A stretch of 64,000 nt of DNA from Ralstonia condita (GCF_958405655.1 NZ_CATYWO010000001.1:558001-622000); one strand, 5' to 3'. Positions 7,946 to 16,938 are shown, counted from the stretch's first letter. Notes: a model not told the origin generated them from the sequence alone. Numbers and translations: made by a program.

Positions 7946-9169
7946 ATGATGCGGTGCGATGTGGCAGTGATCGGCGCGGGCGCGGCCGGGATGATGTGTG
8001 CGGCGGTGGCCGGGCAGCGCGGCGCGCGCGTGGTGCTGGTGGATCACGCCACGAAGCTTGCCGAGAAAATCCGCATCTCGGGGGGCGGGCGCTGCAACTT
8101 CACCAACGTGAACGCCGGCCCGGCCAATTACCTGTCGAACAATCCGCACTTCTGCCGCTCCGCGCTAGCGCGCTACACGGCGCAGGATTTCATCCGCCTC
8201 GTCTCCAGCTACCGCATTCCTTACCACGAAAAGCATAAGGGCCAACTGTTCTGCGACGACAGTGCGGAAGACATCATCCGCATGCTGGAGGCCGAGTGCG
8301 AGAAAGGCAATGTGATCTGGCGCACCGGTTGTTCGATCGCCGATATCGGCAAGGAGCGCGATGCCTATCGCCTCTCGACCAGCGCCGGTGAAGTCGTCGC
8401 CGACAAGTTGGTGGTCGCCACCGGCGGCTTGTCCATCCCGAAGATCGGCGCGACGGATTTCGGTTACCGCATCGCCCGGCAGTTCGGCCTGAAGATCGTT
8501 GAGACGCTTCCCGCGCTGGTGCCGCTGACGTTCAACGCCGAGCACTGGGCACCGTTCTCGGCACTGTCCGGCGTGTCGATGGAAGTGGACGTGACCGTCG
8601 CGCAGCCCGCAGGCAAGGGCGGCCGAAAGGGCAATGCCACAACGTTCCGGGAAGACCTGCTGCTCACGCACCGTGGCCTGTCTGGGCCGGCCATCCTGCA
8701 AATCTCCAGCTTCTGGCACGCTGGCCAACCGCTCCTCATTGATCTGGTGCCCGACACCGATGCCGCGCAATGGTTGTGCGAAGAGAAAACCGGCTCGCGC
8801 AAGCAACTCGGGACCGTGCTGGCCCAGCGCCTGCCGGAGCGCGTGGCGCAAGCCTGGTGCGCAACCCACGGAGCCAACCCGCACGCGCCGATTGCCGAAT
8901 TGCCGGACAAGCTTCTGCGCACGCTCGGCGGCGCGCTCAATCGCTGGGAACTGACACCCTCGGGCAGCGAGGGCTATCGCAAGGCCGAAGTCACGCGCGG
9001 GGGTGTTGATACCCGCGCGCTGTCATCTTCGACCATGGAGGCGCAAGCGGTGCCCGGCCTTTACTTCATCGGCGAGGTGGTCGATGTGACCGGCTGGCTC
9101 GGTGGCTACAACTTCCAGTGGGCGTGGGCCTCTGCGGTCGCAGCGGGGGAGGCCGCTTCCGCACGTTGA
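7946..9169 (+). CDS. FAD-dependent oxidoreductase of the HI0933/BaiN family
   Basis: The 407-residue protein opens with the FAD dinucleotide-binding motif DVAVIGAGAAGMMCA, then EKIRISGGGRCNFTN, the hallmark of the HI0933/YhiN/BaiN family. The C-terminus has LYFIGEVVDVTGWLGGYNFQ, which closes the FAD site. The physiological reaction is poorly defined; some relatives are described as flavin-dependent reductases, and many are annotated aminoacetone oxidase-like. Two adjacent ATGs (7946, 7949) could start it. It precedes the yqeY-dnaG-rpoD genes. Confidence 0.9.
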   Translation: MMRCDVAVIGAGAAGMMCAAVAGQRGARVVLVDHATKLAEKIRISGGGRCNFTNVNAGPANYLSNNPHFCRSALARYTAQDFIRLVSSYRIPYHEKHKGQLFCDDSAEDIIRMLEAECEKGNVIWRTGCSIADIGKERDAYRLSTSAGEVVADKLVVATGGLSIPKIGATDFGYRIARQFGLKIVETLPALVPLTFNAEHWAPFSALSGVSMEVDVTVAQPAGKGGRKGNATTFREDLLLTHRGLSGPAILQISSFWHAGQPLLIDLVPDTDAAQWLCEEKTGSRKQLGTVLAQRLPERVAQAWCATHGANPHAPIAELPDKLLRTLGGALNRWELTPSGSEGYRKAEVTRGGVDTRALSSSTMEAQAVPGLYFIGEVVDVTGWLGGYNFQWAWASAVAAGEAASAR

Positions 9170-9290
9170 TTCCTCCGGTCGGCCCCGGAACCGCCTCGGT
9201 TCTGTGCTACGATCAGCGATCCATTTTTCTACGTTTGCAACCCGCTGGGCCAGCCGCTCGAGCGGGTTTTGCCGTTTATCGGAGTTCGGA

Positions 9291-9740
9291 ATGTCCTTGA
9301 AGGCACAGATTACGGAAGACATGAAGGCCGCCATGCGCGCCAAGGAAATGGATCGCCTGGGGACGATCCGTCTGCTGCAGGCGGCCATCAAGCAGCGCGA
9401 GGTCGATGAGCGCATCGAGCTCGATGACGCCGCCGTGCTGGCCGTGGTCGACAAGATGATCAAGCAACGCAAGGACTCCATCGCGGCGTTCGAGCAGGCC
9501 GGCCGTGATGACCTCGTTGCCAAAGAGGCGGCTGAAGTGTCCGTGCTGCAAGCCTACATGCCGGCACAGCTGTCGGAAGCCGAAGTCGACGCCGCCGTGC
9601 GCGATGCCGTGGCCAAGGCTGGTGCAACTGGCCCGCAAGACATGGGTAAGGTGATGGGCATCCTCAAGCCGGCCCTGGCTGGCCGCGCGGACATGACGCA
9701 AGTGTCGGCCCGCGTGAAGGCCATGTTGGCTGGCGCCTGA
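9291..9740 (+). CDS. GatB/YqeY domain protein
   Basis: The 149-residue protein (MSLKAQITEDMKAAMRAKEM) matches the YqeY family: a helical domain related to the tail of the amidotransferase subunit GatB, with DMGKVMGILKPALAGRAD near its end. It may bind tRNA, but no enzymatic activity is established. CGGAGTTCGGA precedes the ATG. It sits 40 bp before dnaG, the usual beta-proteobacterial place. A CCCGCT...AGCGGGTTTT hairpin-like element lies just upstream. The ribosomal protein gene rpsU often found here is absent. Confidence 0.93.
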   Translation: MSLKAQITEDMKAAMRAKEMDRLGTIRLLQAAIKQREVDERIELDDAAVLAVVDKMIKQRKDSIAAFEQAGRDDLVAKEAAEVSVLQAYMPAQLSEAEVDAAVRDAVAKAGATGPQDMGKVMGILKPALAGRADMTQVSARVKAMLAGA

Positions 9741-9780
9741 TTCATCCCGACCGGCTTTTCACTTCAGGGGCGCACCGCGC

Positions 9781-11592
9781 GTGATCCCGCAGCCGTTCAT
9801 TGACGACCTGCTCAACCGCGTCGATATCGTCGACGTGGTGGGGCGTTACGTGCAGTTGAAGAAGGGCGGCGCCAACTTCATGGGGCTGTGCCCGTTCCAT
9901 AACGAGAAGTCGCCGTCGTTCTCGGTGTCGCCCACCAAGCAGTTCTATCACTGCTTCGGCTGCGGCGCGCATGGCTCGGCCATCGGCTTCCTGATGGAGT
10001 TTTCCGGGCAATCGTACGTCGAGGCCATCAAGGACCTCGCGCAATCCGTCGGTATGGTGGTGCCCGAAGAGCGCGGTGGCTTGCCGCCTGCAGCACGGGC
10101 TGAGCAGCAAGCCAAGACTGTCGCACTGGGCGACGTCATGGCTCGCGCCTGCGAGCACTATCGCAAGCAACTGCGCAGTGCACCCAACGCCATCCAATAC
10201 CTCAAAGGCCGCGGACTGACTGGCGAGATTGCCGCGCACTTCGGCCTCGGCTATGCGCCGGACGACTGGCAATCGCTCGAAGCCGTGTTTGGTCCGTATC
10301 GCGAAGACGCCACCGCCGCACCGCTTATCGAGGCCGGGCTCGTCATCGAAAGCGAGAAGACCAGTGCCGACGGCTCGCATCGCCGCTACGACCGCTTTCG
10401 CGATCGCATCATGTTCCCGATCCGCAATACCAAGGGCGTGGTGATCGGATTTGGCGGCCGGGTGCTGGGGCAGGGCGAGCCGAAATATCTCAATTCCCCC
10501 GAAACGCCGCTGTTCAGCAAGGGCACCGAGCTGTACGGCCTGTTCGAGGCGCGCAACGCCATCCGCGAGTTCGACTATGTGCTGGTCGTGGAAGGCTATA
10601 TGGACGTCGTCGCGCTGGCGCAGCTCGGGTTTGCCAATGCAGTGGCGACGCTGGGCACGGCCTGTACGCCTGTCCACGTGCAGAAGCTGTTGCGGCAGGT
10701 CGATACCGTCATCTTTTCGTTCGACGGGGACAGTGCCGGGCGTCGGGCCGCACGTCGCGCACTCGAAGCCTGCCTGCCGCATGCTACCGACAACAAGACG
10801 ATCAAGTTCCTGTTTCTGCCGCCCGAGCACGATCCGGACACTTTCATCCGCGAGGAAGGCACCGAAGCCTTTGCGCGCGAGGTGCACAACGCGATGCCGC
10901 TGTCTCGCTTCCTGTTGCAGGCCGTGAGCGAGGATCTCGACCTGCGCCAGCCGGAGGGGCGCGCGCGGGCGCAGTACGAGGCCAAGCCTTTACTCACGGC
11001 GATGCCCGCCGGTGGCCTGCGCTTGCAGATCATTCGTGGTCTGGCCGAGATGACCGGCACCACGCCCGCCGATATCGAAGCGCTGTGCGGCCTGCGCAGT
11101 GACCCGGCCCAAGCGGGCCGCATGACACAAAAGCGCCCGCGCGTGGCGCGCACCGCACCCACGGCGCTGGAGCAAAAGGTGCTGCGCCTGCTCATGCGCT
11201 ATCCCGCACTGGCTGCAAGGCTCGACGCCGATGCCCGCGTCCAGTTGACTGCGCCCCAATTGCCCCAAGGTGAGGTATTGGCGGGGCTGCTGGCCGAATG
11301 TGATGCTGTGGGTCCGGAGGTGCACTTCGGGGCCTTTGTCGAGCGTCTGGGGCAGACCCCTCACGCCGAAGCCTTTGCCGGGTTACGTACGGCCGTGCTC
11401 CAAGACGACATTGAGCTGGAGCCGGCCATTGCCGAGTTCGATACCGCCGTGCAAAAGATGCTCGCCGAGCCACTCAAGCGCGAGCTGGAGATGTTGCAGC
11501 GCAAGATGGAAGCCGGCCATGCCGGCGACGACGACAAGGAGCGCATGCGCTGGCTGGTGGGCGAAATCAGCCGCCGTCGACAGCTCGTGTAG
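9781..11592 (+). CDS. dnaG: DNA primase
   Basis: The 603-residue protein has the N-terminal CHC2 zinc finger (CPFHNEKSPSFSVS ... YHCFGCGAHG), the catalytic core with FGGRVLGQGEPKYLNSPET, and the TOPRIM segment VVEGYMDVVAL and FSFDGDSAGRRAA. The C-terminal part should bind DnaB helicase. It makes RNA primers at replication forks. The start is GTG 9781 after CAGGGGCG. It sits between yqeY and rpoD, as in the macromolecular synthesis operon. Confidence 0.97.
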   Translation: MIPQPFIDDLLNRVDIVDVVGRYVQLKKGGANFMGLCPFHNEKSPSFSVSPTKQFYHCFGCGAHGSAIGFLMEFSGQSYVEAIKDLAQSVGMVVPEERGGLPPAARAEQQAKTVALGDVMARACEHYRKQLRSAPNAIQYLKGRGLTGEIAAHFGLGYAPDDWQSLEAVFGPYREDATAAPLIEAGLVIESEKTSADGSHRRYDRFRDRIMFPIRNTKGVVIGFGGRVLGQGEPKYLNSPETPLFSKGTELYGLFEARNAIREFDYVLVVEGYMDVVALAQLGFANAVATLGTACTPVHVQKLLRQVDTVIFSFDGDSAGRRAARRALEACLPHATDNKTIKFLFLPPEHDPDTFIREEGTEAFAREVHNAMPLSRFLLQAVSEDLDLRQPEGRARAQYEAKPLLTAMPAGGLRLQIIRGLAEMTGTTPADIEALCGLRSDPAQAGRMTQKRPRVARTAPTALEQKVLRLLMRYPALAARLDADARVQLTAPQLPQGEVLAGLLAECDAVGPEVHFGAFVERLGQTPHAEAFAGLRTAVLQDDIELEPAIAEFDTAVQKMLAEPLKRELEMLQRKMEAGHAGDDDKERMRWLVGEISRRRQLV

Positions 11593-11676
11593 CGCATGGG
11601 CCGCAGAGCCCACCGCCAAGCGGGGCGGGCAATTGCGGTTAGCCCCTTGATTTTTCAGGCGAAAACCCGATTTTCG

Positions 11677-11707
11677 TTTAGACCGGCTGGGTCTGGCGTG
11701 CTAGAAT
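11677..11707 (+). promoter_or_regulatory. rpoD promoter with an extended -10
   Basis: TGCTAGAAT (11699-11707) is an extended -10 element (TGnTAGAAT). The best -35 candidate, TTTAGA (11677-11682), matches weakly and stands 19 bp away. It lies in the 163-bp spacer after dnaG and would let rpoD be transcribed independently. Confidence 0.55.
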
Positions 11708-11755
11708 AGCCGGTTTGGATTGCAAGTCCTTTTTCCCATTTTTGGGGGAGTGAGC

Positions 11756-14398
11756 GTGCCCATGGTGAAGGTGAAGACCTCCGCGAAGGCCGGTTCCAAG
11801 GCCAGTCCTGCTTCTGATTCTGCCAAGCGATCCTCATCGGCGCGCGGCTCGGGAGGAGGAAAGACCCCAGCGGGAACGGCGAAAGTCGCGAATGGTCGGA
11901 CCCATATGGGGCAGGCAGGATCGACAGGAGTGAAGGCCACTGCGCCGGCAAAGACGGGGAAAACCCAGCCGCGCCAGACCGCCGATATCGCTGTCGCCGC
12001 CAAGACTGTCAAACCGACAGCGCGCACAAAGGGCGTGATCCAATCTTCAACCTCAGGCAAGGTCTCGACGTCGATGAGCACGAGCGCCAGACCTGGCGGC
12101 ACAGCCGCTTCCGTCGCACTCAAGGGCAAGACAACCACCGTGGCGAAATCGAAAGTTACCGAAGTCGAGAGCAAGCAGACCACTGCCAGCGCAAGCGCAA
12201 CCAAGACGGGTACTGCTCGTACCAGCACCGCAGCCAAGCCAGCCAAGGCGACCGCGGAAGACACCAAGCGCACCGCCCAGGCAGAGGCCACCCCCACAAC
12301 TCCTCCCGCGCCCCGCGCCGAGGCCGCAGCCGAGCCCAAGAAGCGCGGCCGCAAGCCCAAGGCAGAGACGCAGGCAGACGACGACAGCAGCACGGACGTG
12401 ACTGAAGAATTTGACACCCCCGCCGCTCCGGCACCGAAAACCGAAAAGCTGAAGGCCCGTGACCGCAAGGCCAAGGAAAAAGCCCTGCTCAAGGAATTCG
12501 CTGCCTCGCAGCAAGGCGGTTCGGAAGAAGAGCTCGAGGCTCGCCGCCAGAAGCTCAAGGCGCTGATCAAGCTGGGCAAATCGCGCGGCTACCTGACCTA
12601 CGCCGAAATCAACGACCACCTCCCCGACGACATGGTCGACGTGGAGTCGCTGGAAACGTTGGTCGCCACGCTCAACGACATCGGCGTTGCCGTGTACGAG
12701 CAGGCGCCGGACGCCGAAACGCTGCTCCTGAACGACAACGCGCCTTCCGTGACCACGGAAGAAGAGGCTGAAGAAGAAGCCGAAGCCGCGCTGTCGACGG
12801 TTGACTCCGAATTCGGCCGCACGACCGACCCGGTGCGCATGTACATGCGCGAAATGGGCACGGTCGAGCTGCTGACGCGCGAAGGCGAAATCGTGATCGC
12901 CAAGCGCATCGAAGCCGGCCTGAAGGACATGGTCATGGCCATCTCGGCCTGCCCGGTCACCATCTCTGAAATCCTCGCCATGGGCGAGCGCGTTGCCAAC
13001 GACGAAGCCAAGATCGACGAGTACATCGATGGCCTGATCGACCCGAACGCTGAAGCCGACGCAGCCGCTGCTGCCGAGGAAGAAGAGGAATTCGAGGAAG
13101 AGGAAGCCGAAGAAGAGGGCGACGAAGAGGAAGACGAGGACGATGAAGGCGCCGGCGCTGCCGCAGCTTCGGCCCGTCAACTCGAAGAGCTCAAGCAGGC
13201 TGCGCTGGTCAAGTTTGGTGTGATCGGCGAGCAGTTCGACAAGATGCGTCGTGCGTTCGAGAAGGAAGGCTACAAGTCCAAGCCTTATGTGAAGGCGCAG
13301 GAAGCCATCCAGGCCGAGCTGATGACGATCCGTTTCACGGCACGCAACGTCGAGCGGTTGTGCGACACGCTGCGCGGCCAGGTGGACGAGGTTCGCAAGC
13401 TCGAGCGCGCCATCCTGAACATCGTGGTGGACAAGTGCGGCATGCCGCGCGCTGATTTTGTCGCGCGCTTCCCGGGCAACGAAACGAACCTCAAGTGGAT
13501 CGAATCGGTGGTTGCGGATGGCAAGCCGTACAGCACCATCGTCGAGCGCAACGTGCCGGCCGTGCACGAACTGCAGCAGAAGCTGATCGACCTGCAGGCC
13601 CGTGTGGTGCTGCCGCTGGCTGAACTCAAGGACGTCAACCGCAAGATGTCGGAAGGCGAGCGCCGCGCCCGTGAGGCCAAGCGCGAAATGACCGAGGCCA
13701 ACCTGCGTCTGGTGATCTCGATCGCCAAGAAGTACACGAACCGCGGTCTGCAGTTCCTCGACCTGATCCAGGAAGGCAACATCGGCCTGATGAAGGCGGT
13801 GGACAAGTTCGAATACCGTCGCGGCTACAAGTTCTCGACGTACGCGACGTGGTGGATCCGTCAGGCCATCACGCGTTCGATCGCCGATCAGGCGCGCACC
13901 ATCCGGATTCCGGTGCACATGATCGAGACGATCAACAAGATGAACCGCATCTCGCGTCAGATCCTGCAGGAAACCGGCAACGAGCCGGATCCGGCAACGC
14001 TGGCCGAGAAGATGGAGATGCCGGAAGACAAGATCCGCAAGATCATGAAGATCGCGAAGGAGCCGATCTCCATGGAAACGCCGATCGGTGACGACGACGA
14101 CTCCCATCTGGGCGATTTCATCGAGGACACGAACACGCTGGCTCCGGCCGAAGCGGCGCTGCATGGCTCCATGCGCGGCGTGGTGAAGGACGTGCTCGAT
14201 TCGCTGACGCCGCGCGAAGCCAAGGTGCTGCGCATGCGCTTCGGTATCGAAATGAGCACCGACCACACGCTGGAAGAAGTCGGCAAGCAGTTCGACGTGA
14301 CCCGTGAGCGTATCCGTCAGATCGAGGCGAAGGCACTGCGCAAGCTGCGCCATCCGAGCCGTTCCGACAAGCTCAAGAGCTTCCTCGAGGGGAGCTGA
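11756..14398 (+). CDS. rpoD: RNA polymerase sigma factor RpoD (sigma-70)
   Basis: The 880-residue primary sigma factor is far longer than the 613 residues of E. coli. Residues 1-255 are a Lys/Ala/Thr/Ser-rich low-complexity extension. Region 1.1 starts near residue 266 (KLKALIKLGKSRGYLTYAEI), region 1.2 has DPVRMYMREMGTVELLTREG, and an acidic insert of about 27 residues lies near 440. Region 2 has TYATWWIRQAITRSIADQA and region 4 ends TRERIRQIEAKALRKLRHPS. GTG 11756, five bases after GGGGGAG, is the favoured start; ATG 11762 is possible. It directs housekeeping transcription. Confidence 0.97.
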   Translation: MPMVKVKTSAKAGSKASPASDSAKRSSSARGSGGGKTPAGTAKVANGRTHMGQAGSTGVKATAPAKTGKTQPRQTADIAVAAKTVKPTARTKGVIQSSTSGKVSTSMSTSARPGGTAASVALKGKTTTVAKSKVTEVESKQTTASASATKTGTARTSTAAKPAKATAEDTKRTAQAEATPTTPPAPRAEAAAEPKKRGRKPKAETQADDDSSTDVTEEFDTPAAPAPKTEKLKARDRKAKEKALLKEFAASQQGGSEEELEARRQKLKALIKLGKSRGYLTYAEINDHLPDDMVDVESLETLVATLNDIGVAVYEQAPDAETLLLNDNAPSVTTEEEAEEEAEAALSTVDSEFGRTTDPVRMYMREMGTVELLTREGEIVIAKRIEAGLKDMVMAISACPVTISEILAMGERVANDEAKIDEYIDGLIDPNAEADAAAAAEEEEEFEEEEAEEEGDEEEDEDDEGAGAAAASARQLEELKQAALVKFGVIGEQFDKMRRAFEKEGYKSKPYVKAQEAIQAELMTIRFTARNVERLCDTLRGQVDEVRKLERAILNIVVDKCGMPRADFVARFPGNETNLKWIESVVADGKPYSTIVERNVPAVHELQQKLIDLQARVVLPLAELKDVNRKMSEGERRAREAKREMTEANLRLVISIAKKYTNRGLQFLDLIQEGNIGLMKAVDKFEYRRGYKFSTYATWWIRQAITRSIADQARTIRIPVHMIETINKMNRISRQILQETGNEPDPATLAEKMEMPEDKIRKIMKIAKEPISMETPIGDDDDSHLGDFIEDTNTLAPAEAALHGSMRGVVKDVLDSLTPREAKVLRMRFGIEMSTDHTLEEVGKQFDVTRERIRQIEAKALRKLRHPSRSDKLKSFLEGS

Positions 14399-14414
14399 TC
14401 AGGCGATTTTCCGG

Positions 14415-14430
14415 GTGGGCTTGTGCCCAC
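14415..14430 (+). repeat. Hairpin just after rpoD
   Basis: GTGGGC-TTGT-GCCCAC forms a 6-bp stem with a 4-nt loop 16 bp after the rpoD stop. It has no T-run of its own, so it may stabilise the mRNA 3' end ahead of the true terminator. Confidence 0.6.
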
Positions 14431-14457
14431 TTTCGGGTAAAATCATCGCTCAAGAGG

Positions 14458-14485
14458 CCCGGCCTAAGCGCCGGGTTTCTTTTTT
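14458..14485 (+). terminator. Rho-independent terminator of rpoD
   Basis: The stem CCCGGC (14458-14463) / GCCGGG (14470-14475) has a 6-nt loop and is followed by TTTCTTTTTT. It separates rpoD from the tRNA gene 9 bp downstream. Confidence 0.85.
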
Positions 14486-14494
14486 CCCCTTCAT

Positions 14495-14582
14495 GGGCCG
14501 GACGCCGTGCTGGTTGCAGGCAGCGGACTCATAATCCGCCTCCGAAAGGACACCGTGGGTTCGAATCCCACCCGGCCCACCA
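14495..14582 (+). tRNA. tRNA gene with CAU anticodon and class II (long variable arm) architecture
   Basis: The 88-nt cloverleaf has an acceptor GGGCCGG / CCGGCCC, discriminator A and encoded CCA. The D-stem is 3 bp (GCC/GGC), the anticodon stem GCGGA/TCCGC with loop CTCATAA (anticodon CAU), and the T arm is GTGGG-TTCGAAT-CCCAC. Between the anticodon and T stems are 15 nt that fold as TCC-GAAA-GGA, a class II variable arm. Ordinary CAU tRNAs (Met, Ile2) are class I, about 77 nt. The usual U8, A14 and A21 are here A, T and C. Likely called Met or Ile2; its true charging identity is uncertain. Confidence 0.85.
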
Positions 14583-15256
14583 CTCCCTCTCCGTTAACGC
14601 TTCCGCAGAAGCTCCTCCGCTATTTCGGGCCGCGAATCCTTCGCAGGTCTGTTTTTTGCTGACCGATATTTCCTGCGAATTAATAACGTTTGGAAATAAT
14701 CGAATCCATGTCACACCTTGCAGACATTTTCCCCACGTTCAGGGGATGGGTTTAAAACACTTCAAACGAAAAGAAAGCCTTCTCTTGTTTGAAATACCGC
14801 CAGGCCACGCCATATCGGTTTGCGCGGGCTGTCGCAGATTTTGTTTTGAATGAAATCTCTATTTACTTCATGCTCTGCGCGGACCATAGTGTCGCCCATA
14901 ACAATAAGTTAATAGTCAGTAGCGTACCCTTCGGAGATATAGGATGCTACGCATTGAAAACGGGCCCTTTCAGTATTTCTCCCTCGCGCGTGCCCATGCG
15001 CGTCATCGTCATCGCGGCGCGTCCAATCGCTCCCGCTAGCTATCGTTTCCCGGATTTTGTTCTTACTTCGGCACGCACCGAATCGGCTGCCGCGCGAGTC
15101 GCACTCGCAGGTGTTTGTTGCGCCTGCTGATGTGATGCGCAGATCGATCTGTTGAGCGGGCGGGCCGTCCGCTGTCGACCGTAACAGGCAGGCGGGAATA
15201 CAGCCGGTGTTCTCCGGCGAAAAACACACCACGTCTCACAACCCAAGGAGGGAACC
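14583..15256. other. 674-bp intergenic region, AT-richer than its surroundings
   Basis: No credible gene is visible between the tRNA and the first lipoprotein. About 14640-14960 is clearly AT-richer than the rest of the window, with runs such as AATTAATAACG and TAACAATAAGTTAATAG. The distal part is GC-rich again and ends with a small GCCGG-TGTTCT-CCGGC hairpin before the lipoprotein ribosome site. Short open frames here have no ribosome sites or recognisable products. By eye I found no copy of the tRNA 3' end that would mark an integration. Confidence 0.6.
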
Positions 15257-16852
15257 ATGGGTGGTCAACGTCATCTTGTTATTGCCGTGGCAATCAGTTG
15301 CCTACTCGCCGCATCCTTGATTGGCGGATGTGGCGGGGCGGACGATCCCGGCGCTTCGGACGTCGCTCAATGCTCGGGCAGTTCCTGCCCTCCGAGCGGG
15401 GCAAACACGACGCCGAGTACGCCGACCAGCCTGTGCCCGGCGTCGCTTGATTACACGACCACCTACACCGGTGGTTCGGGTAGTGGCGAGTACATCAAGG
15501 TCAGGTTTGATACGAGCAAGAACACGTACCAGATGCAGTTCCTTGAGTCGTCGGTGCCGACCTCGGCGGGGCAGATCAATACGACGCGCAAGGGCCTGAC
15601 GATCAACGGCAGCTTTGTCCATCCGACCAACCTGCCGACACCCGAGCAGAACCGCTGCGCCTTCGTGCTGCAGTCGGGCAAGACAGATGACAACAGTTAT
15701 GCCATTACCGTCAATCCGCAGGACCCGCCGATGCTGTTTGTCGGTCAGGGCATCGTGGGGGGCGGCATTCCGGGGGCGACCATCCAATTCGACGGCATCC
15801 AGCCGATTCCCGGCGTCGTGATTGGCGCGGTGCCGTCGCGGACGTTTGATTTCTATCCGTTCCTGGGCTTCTCCGAGACGGTGACCGATTTCTCGCAGGT
15901 GGCGGGGCGCTACAACCAGGTTGGCGTGCATGTCACCCCCACGGGGTCGGGCAACCAGACCTCGGCGCCGCAAGGCTGGCAACCCGACGCCGTCAACTGG
16001 ACGCAAACGTTGAATGCCGACGGCACGTGTACGGCGGAAGGCATCGACTATTCGTGCCACACGACGGGCACGCCGTGGACGCTGCGTCAGAACGCCGATG
16101 GCTCGCAGGACAACGTGTTCGTCAGCAACCCGACCAGCAGCAGCGTGCCGTATCCGTATGTGGGTCAGGTCTCGCCGCTGGTGCTGCTGGCGCCGAGCCA
16201 GGCCAAGGGCATTCTGATTGCCGGCAAGCTCAACGGGCAGGTGGTGCCGGTGGTGATCCGTGTCGGCTACTCGCATAGCGATGCCACCAACCTGTTGGCT
16301 TCGGTGGCGGATGACCAGATCGGTATCTCGATCCTCTCGCCCGCCACGGCCATCCCCGCTAACGCGCTCAAGGGCGGCTATGTTGGTGCGACCAGCGGCT
16401 CGGCGTGCGGCGTGGTCACCAACAACGGCCCGAGCGGCGCGCCTGCCAGCGGCAACGGCTTGAACGCGACGATCGATCACCCGGAACTGTCGGGCTCCTT
16501 CAGCGGCGGCTTCTTCCACGCCAACGCCGGCAACTGCAGCGACGGCACGGCCGTGTCGACGCTGGCCGCCAACTACACCTCCACGCTGTTCCAGAACGGC
16601 ACGGCGGCCTTCATCAACCCGCTGACTTCGCATGTGACGGCGCAGTTCGGGCTCGACTACACACAGGCCTCGCCGGGCAAGTTGATCGTGACGGCGCAGA
16701 ACGACTTCAACGCGCAGGGCGCCAGCGGCAACGTTGCGCTGTTCAAGGCCGGCGACACAGGCGTGGCCGTCAAGGTGGGCAATGTGTACGCAATGCTCAT
16801 GAACAACAACAAATACAACCCGTTCTTCACGGTCGGCGCCTTCGTCCAGTGA
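15257..16852 (+). CDS. Lipoprotein of unknown function, paralogue of the next gene
   Basis: The 531-residue protein has a signal peptide and a lipobox ending LIGGC at Cys25; the residues after it (GG) do not retain it in the inner membrane, so an outer-membrane location is expected. A Ser/Pro/Thr-rich linker follows. The body shares CPASLDYTTTYTGGSGSGE, GIPGATIQFDGI, a YPFLGFSETVTDFSQVAGRYNQ-like stretch and the C-terminal FTVGAFVQ with the next gene. I recall this as the Burkholderiaceae family DUF2957, but cannot verify that. AAGGAGGG precedes the ATG. No enzyme motif is evident. It is about 110 residues longer than its paralogue. Confidence 0.85.
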   Translation: MGGQRHLVIAVAISCLLAASLIGGCGGADDPGASDVAQCSGSSCPPSGANTTPSTPTSLCPASLDYTTTYTGGSGSGEYIKVRFDTSKNTYQMQFLESSVPTSAGQINTTRKGLTINGSFVHPTNLPTPEQNRCAFVLQSGKTDDNSYAITVNPQDPPMLFVGQGIVGGGIPGATIQFDGIQPIPGVVIGAVPSRTFDFYPFLGFSETVTDFSQVAGRYNQVGVHVTPTGSGNQTSAPQGWQPDAVNWTQTLNADGTCTAEGIDYSCHTTGTPWTLRQNADGSQDNVFVSNPTSSSVPYPYVGQVSPLVLLAPSQAKGILIAGKLNGQVVPVVIRVGYSHSDATNLLASVADDQIGISILSPATAIPANALKGGYVGATSGSACGVVTNNGPSGAPASGNGLNATIDHPELSGSFSGGFFHANAGNCSDGTAVSTLAANYTSTLFQNGTAAFINPLTSHVTAQFGLDYTQASPGKLIVTAQNDFNAQGASGNVALFKAGDTGVAVKVGNVYAMLMNNNKYNPFFTVGAFVQ

Positions 16853-16938
16853 CGCGCGCATCGATGCAACCCCATCCGGCGGCGGCCTGCGCGATGTGTG
16901 CGCCGCCACCTCGGAACAACAACCAGGAGCAGACGCAA

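Noticed and set aside
12053..14353. 766-codon open frame on the minus strand
   Set aside because: It is antisense to rpoD, which has complete conserved sigma regions; the antisense product resembles no protein.
14529..14714. Small minus-strand ORF with WAGWDSNPR-like peptide
   Set aside because: This peptide is the familiar artefact of translating the antisense of a class II-type tRNA T arm.
16405..16938. Upstream extension of the second lipoprotein by 178 codons
   Set aside because: The extension is another frame of the first lipoprotein gene; the ATG at 16939 has a ribosome site and begins a proper lipoprotein signal peptide.
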